64,000 bases of DNA, taken from the NCBI GenBank assembly GCA_002104905.1, contig MCFE01000033.1, positions 150,923-214,922 on the forward strand, read 5' to 3'. The notes below the pieces were generated by a model. The model saw only the letters and a list, made by a program, of their open reading frames with translations. It was not told the origin of the DNA and did not search any database. The DNA is from Basidiobolus meristosporus CBS 931.73 (Eukaryota; Basidiobolomycota; Basidiobolomycetes; Basidiobolales; Basidiobolaceae). The position numbers were made by a program, and so were the translations under genes. Positions within the stretch are counted from its first letter, which is position 1. Each line of letters starts with the position of its first letter. This document shows positions 44,582 through 56,692 of this stretch, piece after piece.

Positions 44582-44855
44582 ACCTTAGTTGAGATCCTCG
44601 TCTTAGACCACTTTTATATTTAATCTTCGTCCACATCCCATATGTTAGTAATCTCGATATCAACTCATTAGAACTAAGTGACGTTTTATATGGAAAATTT
44701 TGCGTTTTGGTGTATTGCACGTATTTCTGTAAGAAATAAATCCACTATATAATGTTACTTCAAACAAGTAGACTCTTTATTCGAATTTTGGTTGTGAGAT
44801 GTCTTTGCGTGATGTGAATTATGGATATGATAGAGAGTGTTGATCGAATGAATTT

Positions 44856-45382
44856 CTAAGAACGAACGGGCCAAGGCTTCCAGTTGAACTTGAGGCCACC
44901 TCGAATCTCCTGTACTTTGCCGGTCTCAGGGCGTCCTGAGGGAAAATCGTGATTAGAAGGAGGTCTAATAAAAAGCAGTGTAATGTATAAACCAACCTTT
45001 CCAGTATTTGACTCCCCAAGCTTTTCCATGTTGTAAATCCTATATGCGGAGAAGAGTATTGCTTAGCAAATGAAGTTTACAAAGGACCGCCGCAGCGAAA
45101 CGATACTCTACGGTTCTCAGGTTGACTTTTGTGACGAGGTAGTAGCTGTCTTTGTAACCTTTATCCAGCCATTTGGTGATGGTCTGCAACAGAAGTAAGA
45201 GAAGAGGTTTAGTCAGAAGATCGGGCGGTCTAGTTGAAAAATACCAGCCATACCACTTTAGTTCCAACACCATTGTCTTTCAATAGGTTCAAATGCTGGA
45301 ACAGGGACTTGTTGCTGTTTGCAGCACGAACGATAGGGGGATATCCATGGGTTCTGAAGATCTTGTTCACTACAGACGACAT
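44856..45382 (-). CDS. Mitochondrial small ribosomal subunit protein mS34-like
   Basis: 107-residue protein from exons 45382-45254, 45183-45112, 45039-44997 and 44935-44856. It has SYYLVTKVNLRT followed by HGKAWGVKYWKG, which lines up with CYWRLTRVRPD and HGKAWGILTFKG of animal MRPS34. The N-terminal NKSLFQHLNLLKDNGVGT matches the upstream helix region. It is much shorter than the animal protein, as for fungal relatives. The second donor was chosen at 45111 because it is the phase-compatible one; a donor nine bases later would break the frame. The identification rests on two short blocks. Confidence 0.7.
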
Positions 45383-45627
45383 GCTGGCTATGTTACTGAC
45401 ACCAAAGTTTGAACAACGAGAGTGAATGCTTTCTGCACAATAAAATCCTGTTCACCAAAATCAGGAAAAAATTCAAATTCTTCATTCTCGAGAACCCCAA
45501 ATTCAAAATATCAAGATCAATTAACTTTGGCGTAAATGCTCGGTGTTAGGATAAAATCAAACGATTAAATCCGCTTTGTGACTACAAATCAGTTTCTAGT
45601 TACATTCATCTGAATGCACATATACGT

Positions 45628-46810
45628 TTATTCTTTCGCAGTGTCTATGTGCTCATCAAGCACAACTGAGAACCATTCATTTGTTAGTAAATTCTTATAT
45701 CCACACTTGTGCATCATTTCTACGGTGGCTTCATTCCAAATTTCCGTATCAGCGTGCACATATACCGTTTCACCGGCTTTGTATGGTAGGTGCCTTTGAT
45801 GAAGCGCAACATGCTTCAAGGCTAATTCGTACATGACTTTACGGCCTAGAGAACGTTGACGATACTCCCCTAGTGTATGTAGGCAGGCCACGGCCATATC
45901 TCCATGTGTCATGCCCCATGAAACTGGCTGTCCAGTACGGCTACTACGTAGACAGTGCGAGATTTTAGCGCAATCATCCATATACGCTCGTGGAAATTTG
46001 AGCTTGTTGTATTCGAGCGTCTGACCAATCATTAGTAGGGATATTGTAGGCACAATCATTTATCTTACCTGTTCAAGGTCTTTATCGGAGAGACTATCAT
46101 CAATTAATTCTTGATTGTGCTTCATCTTCTCTGCGACGTTCACTCCTTCCAAGGGCAAACTCGAGGAAGCGAGAGACAACTTGAAGGATGGAATTCGATA
46201 TCCCACTTTTCCTCGAGAGGTGAAGCATGTGCTCCATAGCTGATTTACGCTAGAAAGATTTACTGGTAACTTGTGAATTCTGGTCTTTTTTTGGACGGGT
46301 TGGGGCTTCCCTCTTACCTGTCAAACGGAAGTTGAAGCAGTTATCAAGGATATCTGTCAACACTCTAACACTCTCATCGTATAGCGTTTGCATTTCCTCT
46401 CTCTCAAATACTGCATATCCATTTTCTTGAACATTGTGCTTTTCGAAGGACAGCACACTCTCAGTGGACACATACACTTTTAGGCTTGAACCGAAGTAGT
46501 GCAGAAAGACTCCGACCTGCCCCACATCACTTAGCTCCCCGGTTATGAGTGATTGAACGTTGGTAAAAAGTAGTGGAGTACCACTTGGACAATCTGAAGG
46601 TATCCTTCCGTCTTCCTCTGTGCTGTTGGGAAACTGGGAGGGCGTGGCAAAGGGTCGTACTAAAACACCTAGTAACGAGGAACTAGTAGGTAAATTGGAG
46701 ATAAGCCATCTAAATACTGAGGTTTCGGTTTCTTTATCGGTGAATGGATATTCAATTTGTTCAAGATATTTCGCAGCTGGCGTGATAGGAATTGAGTTTT
46801 GGATAGTCAT
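45628..46810 (-). CDS. GNAT-family N-acetyltransferase (GLYAT/FR47-like)
   Basis: 342-residue acyltransferase from exons 46810-46318, 46211-46069 and 46020-45628. The C-terminal half carries the acetyl-CoA fold: PVSWGMTHGDMAVACLHTLGEY, the pyrophosphate-binding turn RQRSLGRKVMYELALKH, then NEATVEMMHKCGYKNLLTNEW. This pattern resembles glycine N-acyltransferase-like and FR47 proteins. The acceptor of the first intron is uncertain: the nearest AG leads to a stop, so a site after TCGAG at 46212 was chosen to hold frame. Substrate unknown; no targeting signal seen. Confidence 0.75.
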
Positions 46811-46960
46811 ACTTGCAAGACGGGTGAAGATCCGCCGCCAGATTGATATTTAACTGAGATGGACGTGACTGGGAATTGCTTACTCAGAAAGCCTAGGAAT
46901 CGCTCACCATGACTCACATGGTAGCATCCCGCGATTTATTTAGTGCAACCAACTCTACAA

Positions 46961-47103
46961 ATGTTGATTTGCTTATTAGGTAGTGTAGCTAATGTTCTAA
47001 GATGTTGATTTGCTATTTCTTGAATCTATTACAAAATGTTGATTTGCGCTTTCCTGAATCTGTTACAAAATGTTGATTTGCTCTTTCTTGAATCCAACAT
47101 CAT
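46961..47103. repeat. 34-bp tandem repeat overlapping the end of the cytochrome b5 reductase gene
   Basis: Units starting ATGTTGATTTGC at 47002, 47036 and 47070 (34-bp spacing), with a partial unit at 46961. The 47070 unit contains the last codons of the reductase, so its C-terminal coding end, including the stop, has been duplicated into the 3' UTR. Confidence 0.85.
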
Positions 47104-48204
47104 TCAATATACCAGTTGTAGAGCCAAAGAATCTCTTCTTCCCCGCAAGAGATGACTCAAATCCGGGTGGCCCGCAAATCAAAACCCGGGTTGTATCTAC
47201 ACCCGCTTCGTGAAGATCTACTGTTTTCTGAATCATGCTCTGGTCAATCCTACCAACAAAGCCTTGCCACGAGGCGGGTGCATCAGTAACAGTGTAATGA
47301 ACCTTCAGTTGCTCCGGGTAAGTTTTGGCCAACGTATCCAGTTCGGAACGTAGAAGAATATCACTGGGAGAGCGATTGGCATAGAGCAGGGTGATACGGG
47401 AGTTTTTTGATTCGGGCTTCAGCAGATGCAGCAGCATCTGGTACTAGAACAAATGTCAATGTCAAGAGCAGCATGAGAGAAGTAGGTTTCATGCTTACCA
47501 CTGGGTTTATCCCTGTGCCGGCCGCCATGATGACAAGGTTGGGATGCTTATCCGCATTGTGACGGTAGGCTGTCATAGGACCGTATACAGTGATTTGGTC
47601 GCCAGGAGCTAGTGAGCAGAGATGGCCGGACATTTTGCCACCTGCAATTGAGGCCACTGGTTAGTCAATGGCAAGTCTAAATCGCTTAATAGATCACCCC
47701 GATCCTACCAGGATAGTGTTTGATCTGCAACTCCATCTCTCCAAGTCTGTGCGGCTCTGAAATGGGGGAATATGGTCTGATCGTCCATCCATTCCTGACC
47801 AACACGTGGGAGGTGGCATAGTTCTTCAGTGTCTGAGTTGGCTCGGGTAAGGAAAACACAAGTCGTTTGCAATCAGGAGACACCTCTTGGCTAGATTTAA
47901 GCTACAGGGTTGCGATTTCATAAGCTGCCTAATCAGGTTACTTGATGACCATCCATACTACATACCGTAGCAGTGAATCCGAATTTTGGTAAGGGGGTAC
48001 TATCCGCATTTAGTCTGGTTTGTCTTGCACTAATCGCGGCCTTGCTTGAGCTTGAGAAGAATTTCGCTGCAGAGAGTTAGTAAAGGAAGCTGAAGGTTTT
48101 GTTCCTGATGTCTTACTACCTGAGAGATGGTAAGTTACCGCAACTCCTCCAACAATCCCAATCCCCGCTAATACTGAGCGTGATGAAAGCATAGAGTAGT
48201 TCAT
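47063..48204 (-). CDS. NADH-cytochrome b5 reductase
   Basis: 300-residue FAD enzyme passing electrons from NADH to cytochrome b5. Exons on minus: 48204-48120, 48066-47966, 47901-47709, 47641-47499, 47443-47063; phases agree. An N-terminal helix (SVLAGIGIVGGVAVTYHLSG) suggests a mitochondrial outer or intermembrane-space anchor, as in Mcr1. The FAD motif is RPYSPIS, followed by MELQIKHYPGGKMSGHL. The NADH-binding part shows MAAGTGINPV, LLYANRSPSDILLR and the CGPPGFESSLAGKK block. A five-exon structure places it close to fungal MCR1/CBR1. Confidence 0.95.
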
Positions 48205-49250
48205 TTGGTGATGCTGGTGTAGAAGAATGATCTGTAGGATGAGGTATGGGAGAATGACCTGGAGACGACTATTTTATACAATACTTTAGCCCCACCTATA
48301 CCCCCATTCTTGAACTTCCGCAGAATCCTTGCGAGAACCTGTCCAGATGCATCCTTGTCTTTACTGGCGATAAAATTGCTCCAATTTTCAGGTGCGCCTC
48401 GCCCTAGTTTGGTTAGAATATTCACCGACTGTCGCGAATATCATTAGTTGCCGTTGAATTTTGTCGGAATTCCATCGGGTAAACGGAGTAGTAGGTGTCC
48501 ATGATAGGATAATCAAATCCCCATTCAATTTCTTCGAAATACCGGTGATTTGATATTGTATGCGTTCCACATTGTATGCGTTCCAAATCCAAATTTAAGA
48601 CTTCTCCTCAGCAAACTTCCGTAGCCCGGCCAATGTTCGCCAACCTAAATACTGTTTTGGCTCGCTTTCACGCATGTACCAAAGATCGGCTTTCTTTATT
48701 AAGCTCTAATACTTGTTCTTGTTGGTATCTCTTCTCTGTATTTTTATTAGTCCTTGTGCGTGAAACGTTATGGTTTCTATACACAGCGGTGGTAATGGAT
48801 GGAGTTAGTATTCCCACATATAGTAAAGATTCAAGAAATTACGTAATAACACGCGGTTGTATTTGTTATTCTAGTCTTGTTAACGGAAATCATTTCATAT
48901 GTCAAGATTTGTGGAAACAATGAAAAATCCGCCATTACTAGCCATGTTTTCTCCAAATTCATCGCGTTTCCTTAAAAAGTGCCTAACACTACCTCTTAAA
49001 TGCCCCCGCTCATTGACTGCTAGCTGTAAAGGTTGCTGGTCTATCCGCAGCAGTCATGTGAACTTATAGGCAGAATCGAAAGATATGGAATCCAAAAAGG
49101 TAATGCCAAAATTGTTTGGGAAGTGACATTTGGAATTTTTCTGACTTCCAATAATGATTTAAATCGGACATTGATACTACACCTGCTGCAATTGACATAC
49201 TTCTATTACCTGGAATCAACAACTTTTCACTACAATGCTTACAAAGTTGC
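48205..49250. other. Boundary region between last host gene and transposon zone
   Basis: About 1 kb. The first part is the reductase promoter. A 115-codon ORF at 48576-48923 has no recognisable feature and an unusual composition. Nothing else supported. Confidence 0.5.
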
Positions 49251-49618
49251 TGTTGTAAATTTCTTAATTACACTTAAATATTCACCTAACTTAGTCACTT
49301 AGATCATTGGCTAAAAATCGTGGAGAATTCTGGCTAATCTTAGAGTATACTGACCAAATTCCTTGTTGGGATTTACTCGGATTATTTCCACCACAATATC
49401 AGGGTTCCAGAGTATTAGAGATTGATAAGTTGTTCAAACAGCCCAAAGCTTTGTACATATGTTCTTGTGACCTTCCTAAAGATATTCTGCATGTTTGCTC
49501 TGCCAAAACCAAGTAAAAGTATTAATACTACTTTTATACTCAATAAAGCATTAAGTAAGAACCACATATTTGGCTTGTTCTCTAAATCACTCCTAATATC
49601 TCTAAAAATCTTGCAACA
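49251..49618 (+). repeat. Degenerate copia LTR remnant
   Basis: Begins TGTTGTAAA and ends TTGCAACA, with recognisable blocks of the 349-bp LTR (CACCTAACTTAGTCACTTAG, GTTCAAACAGCCC, CTCAATAAAGCATTAAGTAA). Many substitutions mark an old insertion; it is followed by a few bases resembling the gag start. Confidence 0.8.
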
Positions 49619-49713
49619 ATCTGAATGCATGTCACTATCTTGGTCCATTGGTATCATCCAGAGTTGTAATAAAGCAATGGTTCCTATGTAAGACTGATTG
49701 AAAGCACTAATAG

Positions 49714-50335
49714 TGCTGTAAGGGTCTTGGAGATATTGGAAGCAATTGAGAGGCGAAGTAGATTATGTGGTGTTCACTCAATGAAATATTGAATGTAAAA
49801 GTAGTATTTTTACTTTTACATGATCTTGGCATAACAAACACATAGAATAGGCTTAAGAAGATCCCAAAAACATATGTGCAAAGCTTGGGGCTGTTTGGGC
49901 AACTTATCTAATTTTCATGTTCTGGGTATCTCATATTTTGGTGAAATATTTCAAGTAAATCCCAACAAGAAATTTGGTCAGTATTTTTTAGGATTTGAAG
50001 GTAATTGTATAAGTGACAAAGTTAGGTAAATATTTAGGTGGAGCTGCAAATCTCTACAACACTCCCACTCAACTAAATGTTCACACTGACTAGTCCTAAT
50101 CTTGACCTAAGATATTCAAATTTTTCTATAGTTAATACTTAGGTAAATATGCCTGCAATCATTGCATCTGTAAGACAGTAAACTAAGCTAACTAGACTAT
50201 TCTCTATAGCTTCACATATGAAGCAATGTCTAATATCCACGTGCTTAGTACTGGTATGAAAAATTGGATTTCTACCTAATTGTATACATCGTTGATTATC
50301 TTAAAATGAAGTAATAGGCATTCTTTGACATAAGC
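49714..50335 (-). mobile_element. Inverted, degenerate copia 3' fragment
   Basis: 49714-50061 is a 348-bp copia LTR in reverse orientation. From 50062 it continues into the reverse complement of the RNase H end of the copia pol region (match to about 56030-56289 of the complete element), with substitutions and stops. The 5' part of this old element is missing. Confidence 0.8.
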
Positions 50336-51005
50336 CTGGGAGATGCAGTCCACTAGAGAATAAAAATGCCAGGGGTCTGGGGGATGTAATACCCTATACT
50401 GCTCTCAAACTCTTTAGAATTGCTTTGGATTAGTTTTCTTACATTCTTGATTCTGATCCCTCAGGGTTACAATTCCTCCTCCTAACCCTTATCACCCTTA
50501 TTGTAAATATTCTTAACCTACAATTGGCACATTTTCTGGTCATATAGTTGGCATGTCTGGGTCAATATTTGTCTCCCTATGCATTCTGTAGGCTTTGTAT
50601 AAGTCATGATGATTATTTGATTAATAAAGTTGTTACTTTTAATGCTATATCTAATAGTTAATGTGAATCATCCCAATCTGGTCACAATCCCATACTTCAA
50701 TAAGCTTTGGGCACTATAAATTGCGCAGCCCTAATATGATAAAAAAATCCATGACCAATGCAAATTTTCTATAACCCAACTGCATTTGCCAGATCCAAAA
50801 TGTATCCCAAAGTTAAATATATATTATGGTTTTAATAGAAACTTTATTTGTTAGCATTGCAACTGCTACTTGTGTTCCATACACACATGCATCCTGCAGG
50901 GATTGTAAAGACTTAGCAGTGCAGTATAAAAGTGCTTTTATTTATCATCATGGTAGTTTACATGAATTCCTAACTCACTTTCATAGTGTGCAGTAACCAT
51001 ACCCC
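50336..51005. other. A/T-rich DNA between copia copies
   Basis: 670 bp without a gene or a match to the surrounding elements that I can see. Confidence 0.5.
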
Positions 51006-51954
51006 TGTTGTAAAAATTTGCATTTCCATCTAAATATTCACCTAACTTAGTCACTTAGATCATTACCTTCATATCCTAGAGAATACTGACCAAATTCCTT
51101 GTCTGGATTTACTTAGAATATTTTCACCAAAATACCAGGTGCCCAGAACATCAAAATTCTTAAAGCTGTCCAAACAGCCTCAAACTTTGCACACATGTTC
51201 TTGGGAGCTTCCTTAACCTATTCTACATCTTTGTTATGCCAAGATCAGGTATAAAGTATAAATACTACTTTTACATTCAATAAATCATTAAGTGAAAACC
51301 ACATAATCTACTTGTCCTCCAAATCACTTCCAATATCTCCAAGACTCTTACAACAGGTTATGAGCCCCAAGCTGTCACTCTCTGCAATGTCCACTACTGC
51401 TACTACTGGAATTTTTCCCTCTGCTGAAAAGTTGGATGGATCTAACTACCAAGTGTGGAAGGTCAAGATGAAGATGCTGCTACAAGAAAGAGGCCTTTGG
51501 GATATTGTTATAGGAGAAGAATGCCCTCCAAAAAACATGGGAGAGGAAGCCTTGAAGTACCAGAAGAAAGAACAAAGTGCCTTTGACTGCATTTGCCTTA
51601 ATGTTAAAGACAAATTGCTAATTCAATGCTCAAGAGCAAAAATAGCAAAGAATGCCTGGAAGGCATTAGAAGACAACTACCAGTTATGTTCAGCTGCTAA
51701 GAAAGTGTATCTGAGACAAAAATTCTTTAGTACAAAGATGCTGCCAGGAGAAGAAATCAAAATCTAATTAACAGAATTACCCTGCTGGTAGATGAGATGG
51801 AATCTGTGGGCATACCAACTACTGATGAGGATGTGATAGTTACCATCCTGAATAGCCTGGCAGACAAATTTCAGGGCCTTGTATCAGCCCTAGAGTCCAG
51901 AACTGAAGAATTGACCTTAAATTACCCATATGGAAGGCTCCTGGATGAAGAATT
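51006..51954 (+). mobile_element. Older copia element, segment 1 (5' LTR and gag)
   Basis: 5' LTR 51006-51355 (TGTTGT...ACAACA), then PBS GGTTATGAGCCCC at 51356-51368 and gag from ATG 51360. The gag frame ends at 51767 with TAA and continues one frame back (SVGIPTTDEDVIV...). It is interrupted at 51954 by the complete copia copy and resumes at 56639 and again at 59552. Confidence 0.88.
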
Positions 51955-52303
51955 TGTTGTAAAAATTTGTATTTCCACCTAAATATTCACCTAACTTAGT
52001 CACTTAGATCATTACCTTCAAATCCTAGAAAATACTGACCAAATTCCTTGTCGGGATTTACTTAGAATATTTTCACCAAAATACCAGGTACCCAGAACAT
52101 GAAAATTCTCAAAGTTGTCCAAACAGCCCCAAACTTTGCACACATGTTCTTGGGACCTTCCTTAACCTATTCTACGTGTTTGTAATGCCAAGACCAGGTA
52201 AAAGTATAAATACCACTTTTACATTCAATAAATCATTAAGTGAAAACCACATAATCTACTTGTTCTCCCAATCACTTCCAATATCTCCAAGACTCTTACA
52301 ACA
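51955..52303 (+). repeat. 5' LTR of complete copia
   Basis: TGTTGT...ACAACA, 349 bp; a TATA-like AAGTATAAATACC lies near its 3' half, the likely promoter. Confidence 0.95.
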
Positions 52304-52316
52304 GGTTATGAGCCCC
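52304..52316 (+). promoter_or_regulatory. Primer binding site, tRNA-iMet anticodon-arm type
   Basis: GGTTATGAGCCCC is complementary to GGGCTCATAACC, the anticodon stem-loop of initiator tRNA-Met. Drosophila copia and yeast Ty5 prime from a half tRNA-iMet cut in this loop. The gag ATG overlaps the site. Confidence 0.7.
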
Positions 52317-55222
52317 AAGCTGTCACTCTCTGCAATGTCTACTACTGCTATTACTGGAATTTTTCCCTCTGCTGAAAAGTTGGATGGATCTAACTATCAA
52401 GTGTGGAAGGTGAAGATGAAGATGCTGCTACAAGAAAGAGGCCTTTGGGATATTGTCATGGGAGAAGAATGCCCTCCTAAAAACGTGGGAGAGGAAGCCT
52501 TAAAGTACCAGAAGAAAGAACAAAGTGCCTTTAACTGCATTTGCCTTAATGTCAAGGACAAATTGCTAATTCAATGCTCAAGAGCAAAAACGGCAAAGAA
52601 TGCCTGGAAAGCGTTAGAAGACACCTACCAGTCTTGTTCAGCTGCCAAGAAAATGTATCTGAGAAGAAAATTCTTTACTACAAAGATGCTGCCAGGAGAA
52701 GAAATCAAAATCTAATTAACAGAATTACCCTGCTGGTAGATGAGATGGAATCTGTGGGCGTACCAACTACTGATGAGGATGTGATAGTTACCATCCTGAA
52801 TAGCCTGACAGACAAGTTTCAGGGCCTTGTATCAGCCCTAGAGTCCAGAACTGAAGATTTGACCTTAAATTACGTATATGGAAGGCTCCTGGATGAAGAA
52901 TTAAGAAAATCAAGCGCCAATAAGAAGGAAGAAGAAAATGCTTTAATAAGCAATGATAACCAACAAAGGAGGTACCCAAGACCCTACAAAGGCAACAGCA
53001 ACCTATTTTGCAACTACTGCAAAAGGAAAGGACACACCTCAGACCGGTGTTTCAAAAAGAGAGATTATCAGCAAAAGAAGCCTGAATATGGAAATGCTGC
53101 AACAACTGAAGATAGACTATTCATATCTGCACTAAATATGACCACAAACAAGGATTCTCAGACGTGGTATATTGACTCTGGAGCTTCTCAACACTTTACA
53201 CACCAAAAAGAACTTTTTACCCAATATCAAGAAATTCTAATTAAGAAGGTTTTCATGGGTGACGATAGAACACTTGATGCAGTGGGAGAAGGAACTATCC
53301 AAGTAAACCTTAGAAGCAGTGAAGGAAGCCATACACTGACCTTTAAAGAAGTACTCTATGTACCAGAAATAGCCAAGAACCTACTCTCTGTAAGCAAGGC
53401 CACAGCAGAAGGACTCAGTTTCAGTTTTGACAATTCTGGATGCAGGATCACTGATCAAAATGGTGCCCATATTGCTTCGGGCATCAGAGATCAGAATCTA
53501 TACAAGTTGACTTATATTCCATCATATCTGGAAGCCAATATAAGTAACTTAAATGAAGAAACACCAATGCTTTGGCACAGGAGATTTGGACACATCAATT
53601 TTGATTATTTGCGTAAAATGATCAAAGATCAGCTAATTTCTGGAGTGAAAATTGATCCCCCAGCTAATTTGGAGCACTGTGAAGCCTGCATATATGGGAA
53701 ACAAGCCAGACAACCGTTCAAGAGCTCTGGGTTAATCAAAACTAAGAAAAAATTAGATCTAATTCACTCAGATCTGTGTGGACCTATGCAAAATTTATCC
53801 TTAGGCGGGATGAAGTATTTAATCACTTTTATTGATGATTATACAAGATACACATGGGTCTACTTCATGGAGAGAAAGGAAGAAGCTCTGTCTAAGCTCA
53901 GGGAGTTTAAAGCCATGGTGGAGAGAGAAACTGGTGAAAAAATCAAGAAAATACGCTCTGACAATGGTGGAGAATATACCTCAAAACTCTTCATCCACTT
54001 CTGCAAAATTCATGGGATAAAGCAAGAGACTACTGTACCATACTTGCCACAGCAAAATGGAGTAGCAGAACAAGCTAACAGATCAATAATTGATATGGCA
54101 AGATCTATGATCCATGATCAAAAATTATCCTATGATTTTTGGGCGGAATCAGTTGCCACTGCTGTATATCTTAAAAATAGGAGTTATAACAGAATACTTT
54201 GTGATTCTACTCCATTTGAAGCATGGTATGGATACAGACCAAGTGCAGAACATCTAAGAATATTTGGGTGTACAGCATATGCCAAAAAACTGGCCGGAAA
54301 TCAGTCAAAATTTGAGCCAAAAAGTGTAAAATGCATATTTTTGGGCTACTGCAATGAGAGTAAGGCATACAGACTCTACAATACCAAAGCAAAGAAGCTG
54401 ATCAAGTCCAGGGATGTGTTGTTTGATGAAAATTCAAAATTTTCACAAAAAATGACATCAGATGATGACAAAAATTTGATCTCAAGTCCACCAATTGTCA
54501 GGGTTGAATCAGAGCAAAACAATGAAAATTTTTTCACTCCAGAGGACTCTACAACCGTGGTTCAGCCAGAATCAGTGCCCAGGAATATCCCAGAAGTGAG
54601 CATTCCAGTATCAAATGCCCGGAGATCAAATCGGACAAGAAATAGCTCAAATTACTATATTAATGAGGGTACAAACTTAGCCTATGCCTATTCAGTCCAT
54701 ATTGATGAACCCCAGACTGTAAAAGAGGCCCTAAATAGCCCTCAGACAAAGTTTTGGAGATCTGCAATGACTGAGGAATATCAGGCCCTGATGGAAAATC
54801 AAACTTGGGACTTAGTCAAATTACCAATCAACCGAAAATCAATCGGATGCAGATGGGTCTTCAAGACAAAGTACAAGGCTGATGGTACAATTGAAAGATA
54901 CAAAGCAAGACTTGTAGCCAAAGGATACTCTCAAACAAAAGGACTTGACTATACTGAGACCTTTGCACCGGTAGCCAAGTTTAATTCCATCAGATTAATA
55001 TTGGCTGTTGCAGCCAAATATAAGTTTTTTATTCATCAAATGGATGTAAAAACTGCATTTTTGAATGGAGAACTTGATGAGGACGTGTATATGGACCAGC
55101 CTGATGGGTTTGTTGACCAAGATAACCCCCATTTGGTCTGCAAGCTTAAAAAGTCACTATATGGTCTCAAACAATCACCGAGAGCCTGGAATTGCAAGAT
55201 AGATTCTTATTTGGAATCTTAG
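52308..55222 (+). pseudogene. copia gag-pol, first part (frame change at about 52710; in-frame TAG at 55220)
   Basis: The Gag frame runs 52308-52715 (DGSNYQVWKVKMKMLLQERG, UBN2-type). At the sequence ATCAAAATCTAA the meaningful frame moves by -1 and continues through the Gag end, zinc knuckle CNYCKRKGHTSDRC, protease WYIDSGASQHFT, the GAG-pre-integrase LWHRRFGHIN, integrase (DLIHSDLCGPM, RSDNGGEYTS, QQNGVAEQANR) and the start of reverse transcriptase (CRWVFKTKYKADG, MDVKTAFLNGELDEDVYMDQP). An amber codon at 55220-55222 then interrupts RT, after YLES. The same frame step occurs in the older copy. Confidence 0.9.
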
Positions 55223-56278
55223 AGTTTCAAAAGGAGTAATACTGACTATAGTATATACTATAAGCCAGATAGAGCAAATCCAGTTCTATTAGCTCTATAT
55301 GTAGATGATCTTATTATAGCCACCAATAACCTAGAAACATTGGAAGACACTAAATCCAGCCTATCTAAGGAGTTCAAGATGTCCAATCTAGGAGAACTCA
55401 GTTACTACTTAGGGATTAAGTTCTCCATAGACAGAAGTACCCAGACTATTACCCTAAGCCAATCCAAGTATATTCAAGATATACTAAAGAAGTACAAAAT
55501 GGAAGACTGTAAACCGGCAGCTACCCCAATGGAGACAAACCTTAACTTGGTCAAAACTCAACCAAATCAAGAGAGCTTGGTGCCATCTGAAAGCCCTGAC
55601 TTTCCTTATCAATCTATGGTCGGCAGTCTGATGTATATCATGCTTGGAACACGTCCAGATATCTCATATTCAGTGGGAGTTGTCAGCCAACATAATCAGA
55701 ATTATGGATCTGATCATATTGCAGCAGTTAAGCGGATTTTTAGATACCTAAAAGGAACTGCTGATATCTGCTTAAGATACACTTATAAGGATTCAGAACA
55801 GGATCTTGTGGGATACTCTGATGCTGATTGGGGACAAAATTTAGAAGACAGAAGATCCACCACAGGATACACCTTTCTTTACTGTAAAGGAGCAATTTCA
55901 TGGAATTCAAGAAAGCAACCAACCGTAGCACTTTCTACTACAGAGGCAGAATATATGGCAGCCTGTGAAGCTACAAAAGAAGCAATGTGGTTAAGAAAGC
56001 TCTTTACAGATTTAGGCCTATGTCAAAAAATGCCTATTACTTTATTTCAGGATAATCAAGGATGTATACAATTAGGTAGAAATCCAACTTTTCATGCTAG
56101 AACCAAGCACATAGATATTAGACATCATTTCATACGTGAAGCTATAGAGAGTAACTTAGTTAGATTAGTTTACTGTCCTACCGATGAAATGATTGCAGAC
56201 ATACTTACCAAACCATTAGCTAGAGACAAGTTTGAATATCTTAGGTCAAAATTAGGACTAGTCAGTATGAACATTTAG
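55223..56278 (+). pseudogene. copia pol, rest of reverse transcriptase and RNase H
   Basis: In the same frame as the preceding part, after a single TAG. It contains the RT active site YVDDLI (55298 onward), YYLGIKF, and RNase H with YSDADWGQN, WNSRKQPTVALSTTEAEYMA and KHIDIRHHFIREAI; TAG ends it at 56278, 11 bp before the 3' LTR. One nonsense codon is the only visible damage to the polymerase. Confidence 0.9.
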
Positions 56279-56289
56279 CTGAGTGGGAG

Positions 56290-56638
56290 TGTTGTAAAAA
56301 TTCGTATTTCCACCTAAATATTCACCTAACTTAGTCACTTAGATCATTACCTTCAAATCCTAGAAAATACTGACCAAATTCCTTGTTGGGATTTACTTAG
56401 AATATTTTCACCAAAATACCAGGTACCCAGAACATGAAAATTCTCAAAGTTGTCCAAACAGCCCCAAACTTTGCACACATGTTCTTGGGACCTTCCTTAA
56501 CCTATTCTACGTGTTTGTAATGCCAAGACCAGGTAAAAGTATAAATACCACTTTTACATTCAATAAATCATTAAGTGAAAACCACATAATCTACTTGTTC
56601 TCCCAATCACTTCCAATATCTCCAAGACTCTTACAACA
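56290..56638 (+). repeat. 3' LTR of complete copia
   Basis: 349 bp, matches the 5' LTR except for two C/T differences noticed (near positions 14 and 97). Confidence 0.95.
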
Positions 56639-56692
56639 GAATTAAGAAAATCCAGTGTTAATAAGAAGGAAGAAGAAAATGCTTTAATACGC
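56639..56692 (+). mobile_element. Older copia element, segment 2
   Basis: 54 bp continuing the older gag (ELRKSSVNKKEEENAL) between the complete copia and the Gag-protease LTR element; begins with the GAATT target duplication. Confidence 0.85.

Larger units (their letters stand above)
51955..56638 (+). mobile_element. Complete Ty1/copia retrotransposon with GAATT target duplication
   Basis: 4684-bp element bounded by two 349-bp LTRs and flanked by GAATT on both sides (51950-51954 and 56639-56643). By eye the LTRs differ at two positions, so it is young. PBS at 52304, a purine-rich tract GAGTGGGAG just before the 3' LTR, and Gag-PR-INT-RT-RH order define Ty1/copia. It inserted into the gag of an older relative. 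Confidence 0.95.

Noticed and set aside
48576-48923. 115-codon ORF between the reductase and the transposon zone
   Set aside because: No recognisable domain, no intron or promoter context, and a composition like random A/T-rich DNA; not called as a gene.
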